Positions 18,654-26,323 of a DNA stretch of 64,000 bases are shown in pieces. Below the pieces are notes generated by a model. It was not told the origin of the DNA. It saw only the letters and a list, made by a program, of their open reading frames with translations, and made no database searches. Source of the DNA: Xanthobacter oligotrophicus (GTDB lineage Bacteria; Pseudomonadota; Alphaproteobacteria; Rhizobiales; Xanthobacteraceae); assembly GCF_008364685.1 (NCBI RefSeq), contig NZ_VTTL01000003.1:372001-436000 (forward strand), read 5' to 3'. Position 1 is the first letter of the stretch. Each line of letters opens with the position of its first letter. The position numbers were made by a program, and so were the translations under genes.

Positions 18654-19265
18654 TCAGCGAACGGCGTTGACGGCCAGGCCTTCGAGATAGGTGATCTGTG
18701 CGAGGTCGCCGGGCTGGACCTGTTGCAGGTCGGCAAGCACCTTGTCATTCGCCGCGCGCACGGTGCGCACGCCACCGTCAGGCCCTTCGAAGGTGACCGT
18801 TCCGGCGGCCTTGTCCACTGCCACGAAGATGGTCGTCAGCGTCACCTCGCGCACGCCGAAGCCTTCCGGCCAACCGGGCAGGCCGGCGTCCAGCGCCACC
18901 TCGTTCATCACCTCTCCCGGCTTGCCCTGCCGCGCCTTGCCAAGGGCGGTGACCACGCCGGGCGCCACGCGGATGATCAAGGTCTCGCCATTTCGAAAGA
19001 AGGTGAGGTCGCCCAGCAGCGGCGGCGCGATCACCGCCCAGCGACGACCGGACGGATCTTCCAACACCACGCGCCGCGTCACGGGATCCGCAGACACGAA
19101 CTTCGCCTTGTAGGTGAGAACCGTAATCTGGCCGGCACCCTGGACGATCACTGTGTCGACCTCGGCCGGCGTCGGCCGAGGCTGCGCAACAGCGATACCG
19201 GGCGCGATCTGCACCAGACCTGCGGCCAGCGCCACAGCCGCGAACATTCCACGAACAATAGACAT
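18654..19265 (-). CDS. Secreted/periplasmic protein of unknown function
   Basis: 203 residues beginning MSIVRGMFAAVALAAGLVQIAPGIAVAQ, a clear signal peptide cut after AVAQ or nearby. The rest is mostly predicted beta strands (ITVLTYKAKFVSADPVTRRVVLEDPSGRRWAV), with no catalytic motif or metal-binding cluster. An AGGGGG site 5 nt upstream picks this Met rather than the adjoining one. It is convergent with comM, ending 57 bp from it. I do not recognise the family. Confidence 0.72.
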   Translation of the reverse strand: MSIVRGMFAAVALAAGLVQIAPGIAVAQPRPTPAEVDTVIVQGAGQITVLTYKAKFVSADPVTRRVVLEDPSGRRWAVIAPPLLGDLTFFRNGETLIIRVAPGVVTALGKARQGKPGEVMNEVALDAGLPGWPEGFGVREVTLTTIFVAVDKAAGTVTFEGPDGGVRTVRAANDKVLADLQQVQPGDLAQITYLEGLAVNAVR

Positions 19266-19626
19266 CATGCCCCCCTTGGTCTCACGGGCGCCTTCGTGCC
19301 GGCGCCTCACCCTGGCGCTAGCACCGCACCGGATGCCCCGCAAGGCGGGGAACGCCGATGCTTGCCTCGACGCGCCAGCACCTGTGCTGTCGTGGGCCTG
19401 GATCCCGAGGCCGGCGGCCCTGCTCCATTGTCACATGGGCGTCGAAAAACTATGGTGTTGGTGACGTTCATGGCCTGGTAGCCGAGGGTACCGGTTCCGG
19501 GGGGCGATAGGGGCGACGCCTAGTGTCTCGGATCGCGCCCCTGCTGGCGCGGTTCCAGGGGCGGGGCCGGATGTTCAGGGATGGCGCGCGCGCCGCAGGC
19601 GGCGGCCCGGGGAGGGGGTCGTTGCA
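19266..19626. other. Intergenic, divergent promoter region
   Basis: 361 bp between the divergent secreted-protein gene and the OlsB-like gene. It holds GC-rich stems (for example GCCCCGC with GCGGGG around an AAG loop) and a strong GGGGAGGGGG ribosome site just before the right-hand gene. No gene or repeat family seen elsewhere in the window was found. Confidence 0.5.
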
Positions 19627-20775
19627 ATGAAACGGACAGGACAGACCGATCCAAGCTTCAGCCTGCCGGCCCTGTTCGGGCGCGGCATCGACGTTGCCCG
19701 TGATCTGGCACGCGATTTTGCGCGCGATCTCTCCTGGGACATGACGCGAGGCGACGCGCGGTCCGGCTTCGGGCAGGCCGGCGCCGGCCTTGGCACCATC
19801 GGGCCCATCAGCCGCGAAAGCGCATTCCACGTCCCGTTCGAAAAAACAATCGGGCAGGCGATGCCCGGCAAGCCCGCCATGTACGTACCGCAGAAGCTGG
19901 TGACCGATTTCCGCGCTTATTCGGGCATCCGCTACAAGGACGCGTTGCCGCCGGATCCGGACGGCCTCGTGCTCGGGCGCCTCGGCGCGCTGGAGGTGCG
20001 GCTCGCCCGCACCGCGCGCGACGTACGGCGCGCCCAGCGCCTGCGCTACAAGGTGTTCTACGAGGAGATGTCGGCGGTGCCGGATGGACCAGCCCGCCTC
20101 GCCCGCCGCGACATGGACAGTTTCGACGCCATCTGCGAGCACCTGCTCGTGCTCGACCACGACGCGGGCAAAATGGTGCTCGGCCGGCGCAAGCCCAAGG
20201 TGGTGGGCACCTACCGCCTGCTGCGGCAGGAGGTCGCTCAACGCCACGGCGGCTTCTATACCCAGGGCGAGTTCGACGTGAACGGCATCATCGCCGCCCA
20301 CCCGAACCTCCGGTTCCTGGAACTCGGCCGCTCGTGCGTGCTGAAGCCCTACCGCAACAAGCGTACCGTAGAACTGCTCTGGCACGGCGTGTGGACCTAC
20401 ATCCTGCGCAACAAGATCGACGCCATGTTCGGCTGCGCGAGCCTGGAAGGTACCGACCCTACGGCGCTCGCCTTGCCGCTCTCCTTCCTCCATCACAATG
20501 CGCTGGCGCCGGACGAATGGCGCGCGCGAGCCGTGGAGGGCCGCTACGTGAGCATGGATCGCATGGCGAAGGCGGAGATCAACCCGAAGGCCGCGTTGCA
20601 GGCCCTGCCCCCGCTCATCAAGGGCTATTTGCGCCTCGGCGGCTTTGTCGGCGACGGCGCGGTGGTGGACCACCAGTTCGGCACCACCGACGTGCTCATC
20701 ATCCTGCCGGTCTCGGTGATCAGCCCCCGCTACGTGGAGCATTTCGGCCCCACCGCGAACCGCCACGCCATCTGA
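19627..20775 (+). CDS. OlsB-like GNAT N-acyltransferase
   Basis: 382-residue protein with a GNAT acyltransferase domain of the type found in OlsB, which attaches a 3-hydroxy-fatty acid to ornithine in ornithine-lipid synthesis. Diagnostic parts are EVRLARTARDVRRAQRLRYKVFYEEM (about 121-146), LLVLDHD, VGTYRLLRQEVA, and FLELGRSCVLKPYRNKRTVELLWHGVWTYI near 236-265. OlsB proteins are usually nearer 250-300 residues; the extra is an N-terminal tail of about 95 residues with an ARDLARDFARD repeat. No olsA acyltransferase lies beside it, so the exact substrate is unproved. Confidence 0.8.
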   Translation: MKRTGQTDPSFSLPALFGRGIDVARDLARDFARDLSWDMTRGDARSGFGQAGAGLGTIGPISRESAFHVPFEKTIGQAMPGKPAMYVPQKLVTDFRAYSGIRYKDALPPDPDGLVLGRLGALEVRLARTARDVRRAQRLRYKVFYEEMSAVPDGPARLARRDMDSFDAICEHLLVLDHDAGKMVLGRRKPKVVGTYRLLRQEVAQRHGGFYTQGEFDVNGIIAAHPNLRFLELGRSCVLKPYRNKRTVELLWHGVWTYILRNKIDAMFGCASLEGTDPTALALPLSFLHHNALAPDEWRARAVEGRYVSMDRMAKAEINPKAALQALPPLIKGYLRLGGFVGDGAVVDHQFGTTDVLIILPVSVISPRYVEHFGPTANRHAI

Positions 20776-20998
20776 GCTGAGCGGCGGCCAGCGCCGGCGT
20801 CGCGGCCATTTGCCGAACCACGAAGGGGACGGAGCCGCTTGCGCACGGCAAGGCGAACCGTCGACGCCGTTGGTCGGCGGCGACGTTTGGTCTAAGAGCG
20901 ATGGCGCCTGGGCTGGCGGCCTGTGTGGTGCCGGCGGGCGGGAGGCCGAATGCGGCCCGCGAGCCCTTGCGGTCGCGCTCGACGCCGAAGGTTCTGCC

Positions 20999-21421
20999 AT
21001 GATCGAAATCACGCCCCGCATCGCCATCTCGGAGGACGAGATCGAACTCTCCTTCGTGCGCGCCTCGGGGCCGGGCGGGCAGAATGTGAACAAGGTGTCG
21101 AGCGCAGTGCAGTTGCGCTTCGATGCCGCCGGCTCGCCCAACCTGCCGGAGGGGGTGAAGAACCGCCTGGTCCGGCTGGCCGGAAAGCGGATGACCCAGG
21201 GCGGCGTCATCATCATCCAGGCACAGCGTTACCGCACCCAGGAGCGCAACCGCGAGGACGCTCTCGAGCGGCTGGTCGAGCTCATCCGCAGCGCGACCAT
21301 CGTGGCGCCAATCCGCCGGCCTACCCGGCCCACCCTGGGCTCCAAGGAGCGACGCCTCGCGGCCAAGGAACGGCGTGGCGAAGTCAAATCCCTGCGCCGC
21401 GACAAGCCACAGGCGGATTGA
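20999..21421 (+). CDS. arfB: Peptidyl-tRNA hydrolase ArfB (ribosome rescue)
   Basis: Rescues ribosomes stalled on truncated mRNAs by hydrolysing the peptidyl-tRNA. 140 residues with the class-I release-factor motif GGQ at 26-28 (RASGPGGQNVNKVSSAVQLRF) and the basic C-terminal tail (GSKERRLAAKERRGEVKSLRRDK) that enters the empty mRNA channel. The frame extends 63 codons upstream, but the ATG here matches the family start. The stop codon lies inside a 17-bp tandem duplication. Confidence 0.95.
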   Translation: MIEITPRIAISEDEIELSFVRASGPGGQNVNKVSSAVQLRFDAAGSPNLPEGVKNRLVRLAGKRMTQGGVIIIQAQRYRTQERNREDALERLVELIRSATIVAPIRRPTRPTLGSKERRLAAKERRGEVKSLRRDKPQAD

Positions 21422-21439
21422 TGCCACAGGCGGATTGAT
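21406..21439. repeat. 17-bp tandem duplication across arfB stop
   Basis: The unit GCCACAGGCGGATTGAT occurs twice head to tail with no gap. The first copy encodes the last residues and stop of arfB; the second is untranslated. It looks like a recent slippage event with no coding effect. Confidence 0.9.
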
Positions 21440-21775
21440 TCGGAGTCTGGCGGTGCGGTACGGGCGAGTTGGTCCCGTCGGCGGCGGAGCGGGGATCTGA
21501 TTCCCAGGGGCCCAAGACGTGCGAACGGGTTCGCATCGTTATTCCGGGCCGCCCGATCAGGCGAAGCGTCCGCTCTCCCGGCGAACCGAAGGGTTGCAGC
21601 ACACGCGCAAAACTTAAGGAAAGAAAATGCCTTATACCATCGGCCTCGGTCTTCGACCGATGCCGAGTGGGTGACGCTCAAGCGCCGCGCGGGCTTGACC
21701 AATGGCCCATGAGTCAAGCTCACGGGCCATTGGTATTAGCCGATCCGATTGCGGTGCGAGCCGATCGGCGCAGCC
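21422..21775. other. Convergent arfB-recN spacer
   Basis: 354 bp between convergent genes. It holds the second unit of the arfB tandem duplication, a TGCGAAC/GTTCGCA hairpin (21520-21535) that may end arfB transcription, and a full family-2 palindromic element near recN. No coding sequence was found. Confidence 0.6.
21634..21736 (-). repeat. Family-2 palindromic element, intact copy
   Basis: 103 bp with terminal inverted repeats (ATACCAATGGCC and GGCCGATGGTAT). The 5' stem pairs ACCAATGGCCC-TGAG with CTCA-GGGCCATTGGT with one mismatch. The 3' stem pairs CGGTC with GACCG around a short loop. On the recN strand it begins 39 nt after the recN stop. It is the uninterrupted reference for the nested copy at 3627-3840. 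Confidence 0.8.
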
Positions 21776-23473
21776 CTACCGCGCAGCCTTCAGCAGGCGG
21801 TCGGCGGCGGCGCGGGCTTCGGCGGTCACGGTGGCACCGGCCAGCATGCGCGCGATTTCCTCGCGCCGGGTGGTGGCGTTGAGGGGCGCCACCCGCGTGG
21901 TGACCGGCGCGTCCTCCGCGAGCCCGTCCTGTCCCGGCGCACCGTCCGCGGTCGCCTTGGCGATGAGCAGATGGTGACGCGCCCGGGCCGCCACCTGCGG
22001 CGCATGGGTCACGCACAGCACCTGCACCTTCTGGGCAAGCCGCCCCAGGCGCTGGCCGATGGCATCCGCCACCGCGCCCCCGACGCCGGTGTCGATCTCG
22101 TCGAAGATGAGGGTGGGGGCAGATCCGCGATCCGCCAGCACCACCTTAAGCGCCAGCAGGAACCGGGACAGCTCGCCACCAGATGCCACCTTCATGAGAG
22201 GCCCCGGTCGCGTTCCGGGATTGGTGCGCACCCAGAATTCCACCTGGTCGTAGCCGTCCGGCCCGGCCGAGGCGGGATCGCTGGTGACCTTGGTGATGAA
22301 GGCGGCGCGCTCCAGCTTCAAGGGTGGCAGCTCGGCCACCACCGCCGCGTCGAGCACGCCGGCCGTCGCCTGGCGCTCCGACGACAGGTCGGCTGCCGCC
22401 GCGCGATAGGCGGTTTCCGCCGCAGCCACGGTCTTCTCCAGGCGGGCGAGGGTGGCCGCACTCTGGTCGAGGCGTTCAAGCTCCGCGGAGAACCGCGCCG
22501 CCACCGCGGGCAGGTCGTCCACGCTTGCCGCGTATTTGCGGGCTGCGGCGCGCAACGCGAACAGCCGCTCCTCGATGCGCTCCAGCTCCGCCGGCTCGAA
22601 AGCGGCATCCGCCAGCGCCACCTCGAGATGGGCGCGGGCGATCTCCAGCGCGTCCAGTGCCTGGTCGATAGCCTCCACGGCGGGCCGCACCAGATCCTGC
22701 GCCTCCCCGGCGCGGCGCTCCAGCCGGCGGACGGCGGCGGCCAGCGAGGGCACCGGCGAGCTGCCGCCGGCCACCGCGTCCAGCGCCTCGTCGAGGTCGG
22801 CGGCGATCTTTTCCGAGCGCATCATGCCGGTGCGGCGCTCGGACAGCGCCGCCTCTTCCCCGACCTCGGGCGCAAGGGCGGTGAGTTCCTCCACCGCATG
22901 GCGGGTGAAATCGGCCTCCCGGGCGGCGATCTCCAGCCGCTCCCGCTCGGCTCTGGCGTCCGACAGGGCCGCACGCCACGCTTTCCACAAGGCCCCGACG
23001 GCCTCCGCTTTGGCGCCGAGGCCACCGAAGGCATCGATGACGACGCGATGGCTGGCCGGGTCCACCAGGGCGCGGTCATCATGTTGGCCGTGCAGCTCGA
23101 TGAGGCTTGCGCCGATGAGGCGGAGCGTCTGCACGCTCACCGATTCCTCGTTCACGCTCGCCCGCGTGCGCCCGTCCGCCATCTGGATGCGGCGCACCAC
23201 GAGGGGGCCTTCGTCCGGAAGCTCGGCGGCGGCGAGTATGGCGTGGGCGGGATGGTCGGGGGACAGGTCGAAGGTGAGCGTCACCTGCCCTTTGGGCAGG
23301 CCGTGTCGCACCAGAGCGCCGTCACCGCGCCCGCCAAGGGCGAGGGACACGGCATCGAGCAGGATCGACTTGCCAGCACCCGTCTCACCCGTGAGGACCG
23401 TGAGGCCTTCCGAGAGGGTGAGATCGAGCTTCTCGATGAGGACGATGTCCCGGATCGAGAGCGCTGCCAGCAT
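21776..23473 (-). CDS. recN: DNA repair protein RecN
   Basis: SMC-like ATPase that helps repair DNA double-strand breaks. 565 residues: Walker A GETGAGKS at 29-36, long coiled-coil arms in the middle, and the C-terminal signature and Walker B (GGELSRFLLALKVVL, LIFDEIDTGVGGAVADAIG). LCVTHAPQVAARARHHLLIAK is the typical end region. It starts 6 bp after bamD, so both are probably co-transcribed, as in many alphaproteobacteria. No SOS box is visible directly before it. Confidence 0.97.
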   Translation of the reverse strand: MLAALSIRDIVLIEKLDLTLSEGLTVLTGETGAGKSILLDAVSLALGGRGDGALVRHGLPKGQVTLTFDLSPDHPAHAILAAAELPDEGPLVVRRIQMADGRTRASVNEESVSVQTLRLIGASLIELHGQHDDRALVDPASHRVVIDAFGGLGAKAEAVGALWKAWRAALSDARAERERLEIAAREADFTRHAVEELTALAPEVGEEAALSERRTGMMRSEKIAADLDEALDAVAGGSSPVPSLAAAVRRLERRAGEAQDLVRPAVEAIDQALDALEIARAHLEVALADAAFEPAELERIEERLFALRAAARKYAASVDDLPAVAARFSAELERLDQSAATLARLEKTVAAAETAYRAAAADLSSERQATAGVLDAAVVAELPPLKLERAAFITKVTSDPASAGPDGYDQVEFWVRTNPGTRPGPLMKVASGGELSRFLLALKVVLADRGSAPTLIFDEIDTGVGGAVADAIGQRLGRLAQKVQVLCVTHAPQVAARARHHLLIAKATADGAPGQDGLAEDAPVTTRVAPLNATTRREEIARMLAGATVTAEARAAADRLLKAAR

Positions 23474-23479
23474 GGATGA

Positions 23480-24334
23480 TCAGCCAAGCCCCATCTTCTT
23501 GAACGCCTGGCTGATCCAGGACGCCTTGTTCTCTTGCGGTTCGACCCCTCCGGCCTGAACCAGCTTGTAGGCGTCCTTGTACCACGAACTGTCGGGGAAG
23601 TTATAGCCGAGTACGGCGGCGGCGGTCTGCGCCTCGTTCACCACGCCGAGCGCCATATAGGCCTCGGTGAGGCGATACAGGGCCTCTTCCACCTGGCGCG
23701 TCGTCTGATACTGCGTCACCACGATTTTGAAGCGGTTGATGGCGCCCGTGTAGTTGCGCTGCTCCAGATAGTAGCGACCGATCAGCATCTCCTTGCCGGC
23801 GAGCTGGTCGCGGGCGACCTCGATCTTCTTCTTCGCCGTAGCGGCGTATTCGGTGTTCGGATACTTGCGCGCCACGTCTTCAAGAGCATCAAGTGCTTGC
23901 CGCGTCTTGCGCTGGTCGCGGGTAATGTCGGGAATATTCTCGTAAAGCGCGGAGGCGACGAGATAATGCGCGTAGGCCGCATCCTGCGATCCGGGATACA
24001 GCGCGATGTAGCGCTTACCCGTCGCGATGGCCTCGTCGTATTTGCCGGCCTCGAAATAGGCGTAGGTGGTCATGAGCAGCGATTTGCGCGCCCATTCCGA
24101 ATAAGGATGGGTCTTGTCCACATCCTCGAAGCGCTTGGCGGCCTTCTCCGGCTCCTGCCGGCGCAGCAGGGTCAGGCCCTCGTTATAAATCTTCTCCGCC
24201 GGCTCGTCGGGGGGCAGCACGTCGTCCTTGTCGCTGGCGCAGCCGGTCACAAGCAGCCCCATCACCAGGGCGAGTGCCAGCGCTCCGCCGCGGACGACGG
24301 CGCGCACCTTCAGGACCTCGTAAAAGAATCGCAT
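23480..24334 (-). CDS. bamD: Outer membrane assembly lipoprotein BamD
   Basis: Lipoprotein of the BAM complex that inserts beta-barrel proteins in the outer membrane. 284 residues with a lipobox LLVTGC (lipidated Cys32) followed by tetratricopeptide-like repeats: AEKIYNEGLTLLRRQEPEKAAKRFEDV, SLLMTTYAYFEAGKYDEAIATGKRYIALYP, and QALDALEDVARKYPNTEYA. The ATG is preferred to a GTG one codon upstream. It is followed by recN and preceded by lpxC. Confidence 0.95.
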   Translation of the reverse strand: MRFFYEVLKVRAVVRGGALALALVMGLLVTGCASDKDDVLPPDEPAEKIYNEGLTLLRRQEPEKAAKRFEDVDKTHPYSEWARKSLLMTTYAYFEAGKYDEAIATGKRYIALYPGSQDAAYAHYLVASALYENIPDITRDQRKTRQALDALEDVARKYPNTEYAATAKKKIEVARDQLAGKEMLIGRYYLEQRNYTGAINRFKIVVTQYQTTRQVEEALYRLTEAYMALGVVNEAQTAAAVLGYNFPDSSWYKDAYKLVQAGGVEPQENKASWISQAFKKMGLG

Positions 24335-24875
24335 CACGGTTCAGCTTCCGTCCCGCGCCCCTGGGCGCTGCTTGTAAAGGAGGATTGCCGGCCGGGACAT
24401 GGCGCCACGATGGCACCGTCCGACCTTGGTCCTCACCCCGTCGTTGGAGCCTGTTCCCGTACCCGGCTCGAGGCGCCGGCCATAGAACACGCACCTGCCA
24501 CAGCTTCGTCCCCGCCGCGTCTTCCCCACCCGGCCCCGCCCGCCGGGCCGGAGGAAAAAATTTCCGTCTCCGCGCTATCGGGGCTTTCGGTCGGCAATGT
24601 GGCGGAGCGGCGGCATGGCCGTGCCCATGGTCGGCCAGCGCCGCACTGTGGCGTCCCCGCAACGCCGGCTCACGACTTGTTCGGCCCCGGCCGGATGACA
24701 CCGGCAGGAGCCCACTTTGCGATGGTTTCCGGCTCCATTGGGGCAGATCCGGCCCCAATGAACGGGAATCCAGGTTAAAAAACCGCAAGCGCCGGCACAA
24801 ACCGCAAGCGAAGCCCGCCCCAAAACGCAAGCGGCGCCCGCGTGGGGCGCCGCTTTAATACGAGCAAAGAACCGA
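24335..24875. other. lpxC-bamD spacer with hairpins
   Basis: 541 bp without a credible gene. Near lpxC is its likely terminator. Further in is a perfect 9-bp hairpin, CATTGGGGC with GCCCCAATG (24736-24760). The motif CCGCAAGCG or CGCAAGCG occurs three times at 24783-24833. The bamD promoter should lie in the left part, but I cannot place it. Confidence 0.55.
24829..24856 (-). terminator. Intrinsic terminator after lpxC
   Basis: An 11-bp GC-rich perfect stem (AAGCGGCGCCC with GGGCGCCGCTT, 5-nt loop) lies 20 nt beyond the lpxC stop. On the minus strand it is followed by GCGTTTT. Stem strength plus a short T-run support termination between lpxC and bamD. Confidence 0.75.
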
Positions 24876-25811
24876 TCAGACTTCCGGTGCGAACACCGGC
24901 ACCGGGGCCGAGACACCCATGTCGGCACCCACCGTGTCGCGCACGGGACGAGCCGGGGCCTCCACCACCGCATAGGCGGAGCGGTCGGAGAAGAGGGCGT
25001 CCACCACCTGGTAGTTCAGCTTGTGGCCGCCGCGGAAGGAGCGGTAGCGGGCGAGCAGGGGCAGGCCGGAAAGGGCGAGATCGCCGACCGCATCGAGGGC
25101 CTTGTGCCGCACGAATTCGTCGGTGAAACGCAGGCCGCCCTCATTCATCACGCCGGCCTCGTCGAGGCACACGGTGTTCTCCAGCGCCGCCCCGCGGGCA
25201 TAGCCGGCAGCGCGCAGGCGCTCCACATCCTTCAGGAAGCCGAAGGTGCGGGCACCGGCCAGTTCGCGGCGGAACACGGCGGGGGACATGGTGGCGGCGA
25301 AGCGCTGACGACCGATGGCGTCGTGGGCGAACTCGATTTCCACTTCCAGGCGGAAGCCCGCGTCGTAGGGCAGAAGCTCTCCGAAGGAGGCGCCGTTCTC
25401 CACCCGAACCGGCTTCAGCACCTTGAGATACTTGCGGCGGCCGCGCACCTCGGTGACGCCGGCGGCATCGATGGCGGCCACGAACTCGGCGGCGCTGCCG
25501 TCGAGGATCGGAACTTCCGGCCCATCGATCTCCACCACCGCATTGTCGATCGCAAGGCCATGGAAGGCAGCGAGAAGATGCTCGACGGTGGAGACAAGGG
25601 CGCCGGAGCGATCACCGAGGACGGTGGCAAGGTCGGTGGCCTGAACCGAAGTGCGGCTCACGGTGGCCTTGCGGGGCGCCTGATCGGCGAAGGAGCGGAC
25701 GAAGACGATACCGGTGTTCGCGAGGGCAGGCTTCAAAGTGACGGTCGCGTCGACGGCCGCATGGACACCCGCACCTTTGAGCGTGATCTCGCGAGCCAGT
25801 GTCGTCTGCAT
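24876..25811 (-). CDS. lpxC: UDP-3-O-acyl-N-acetylglucosamine deacetylase LpxC
   Basis: Zinc deacetylase for the committed step of lipid A synthesis. 311 residues. Zinc ligands are His78 (STVEHLLAAFHGL), His236 and Asp240 (DEFVRHKALDAVGDLAL); His263 in GGHKLNYQVV is the catalytic histidine. Its place after ftsZ is the standard order. A hairpin terminator follows the stop, and a 512-bp spacer separates it from ftsZ, so it probably has its own promoter. Confidence 0.97.
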   Translation of the reverse strand: MQTTLAREITLKGAGVHAAVDATVTLKPALANTGIVFVRSFADQAPRKATVSRTSVQATDLATVLGDRSGALVSTVEHLLAAFHGLAIDNAVVEIDGPEVPILDGSAAEFVAAIDAAGVTEVRGRRKYLKVLKPVRVENGASFGELLPYDAGFRLEVEIEFAHDAIGRQRFAATMSPAVFRRELAGARTFGFLKDVERLRAAGYARGAALENTVCLDEAGVMNEGGLRFTDEFVRHKALDAVGDLALSGLPLLARYRSFRGGHKLNYQVVDALFSDRSAYAVVEAPARPVRDTVGADMGVSAPVPVFAPEV

Positions 25812-26163
25812 GTCGATGCGTCCCGTATCGGAGCTGGGGTCCGCTGCCTCATGGCCGCCGCAACCCGTCCCTCAAACCTTCACCTTGCGTTCCCACTTTC
25901 GCCTCGGTTGTACCAACAAACTGTCAACGCGAGGCGTGTGGAACCTTTGGAATGGGTGCACCCTAGTCGCCGGAACAGGCGACGCCAAATCACGCTTGCC
26001 TACCAACTGTTACCAAGCTTCGGCTTAAATTTTCCATTAACTATCAAATCGTTAGCGATGCCGACGCCAAGCGCGTCGCGGCGACTGTTACAGGCTGCGC
26101 AATACCGTCGCAGGCTGGTCGCGCCCGAATCACGATGGCTCCACGCCCCCGTCCATACGAAAA

Positions 26164-26189
26164 CGGCACCGGTCTTGCGACCGATGCCG
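26164..26189 (-). terminator. ftsZ terminator, similar to family-2 3' stem
   Basis: On the minus strand the stem GGCATCGGTC with GACCGGTGCC around GCAA is followed by GTTTTCG. It lies about 135 nt after the ftsZ stop. The sequence closely matches the 3' hairpin of the family-2 repeats, suggesting a truncated copy serving as a terminator. Confidence 0.6.
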
Positions 26190-26261
26190 GGAACACAACA
26201 AAGCCTCAGGTTGCATCCGGACGGAGGGTGGGGGGGACGCCTCCCGGCCGGTCGCCTCATC

Positions 26262-26297
26262 CGCGATCCCACAGATGCCAGGGCATCCGGGATCGCG
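26262..26297. repeat. Two-part hairpin after ftsZ
   Basis: Outer arms CGCGATCCC and GGGATCGCG enclose an inner stem GATGCC/GGCATC. It begins about 27 nt past the ftsZ stop and has no T-run, so it is probably an mRNA 3'-end or stabilising structure rather than a terminator by itself. Confidence 0.6.
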
Positions 26298-26323
26298 TCT
26301 GATCAGGACTTGGTCCCGACTTC

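Larger units (their letters stand above)
25812..26323. other. ftsZ-lpxC spacer
   Basis: 512 bp without a credible gene. It contains two hairpins near the ftsZ end and an AT-richer stretch (about 25915-26060) where the lpxC promoter probably lies. A TTGACA hexamer on the minus strand at 25922-25927 is a candidate -35, but I found no well-spaced -10. Confidence 0.5.

Noticed and set aside
25922-25927. TTGACA hexamer as a firm lpxC promoter
   Set aside because: No -10 element at 16-18 bp spacing; kept only as a weak candidate in the spacer description.
26000-26272. Small minus-strand frame between ftsZ and lpxC
   Set aside because: No ribosome site, composition unlike a protein, and it overlaps the hairpin and terminator structures.
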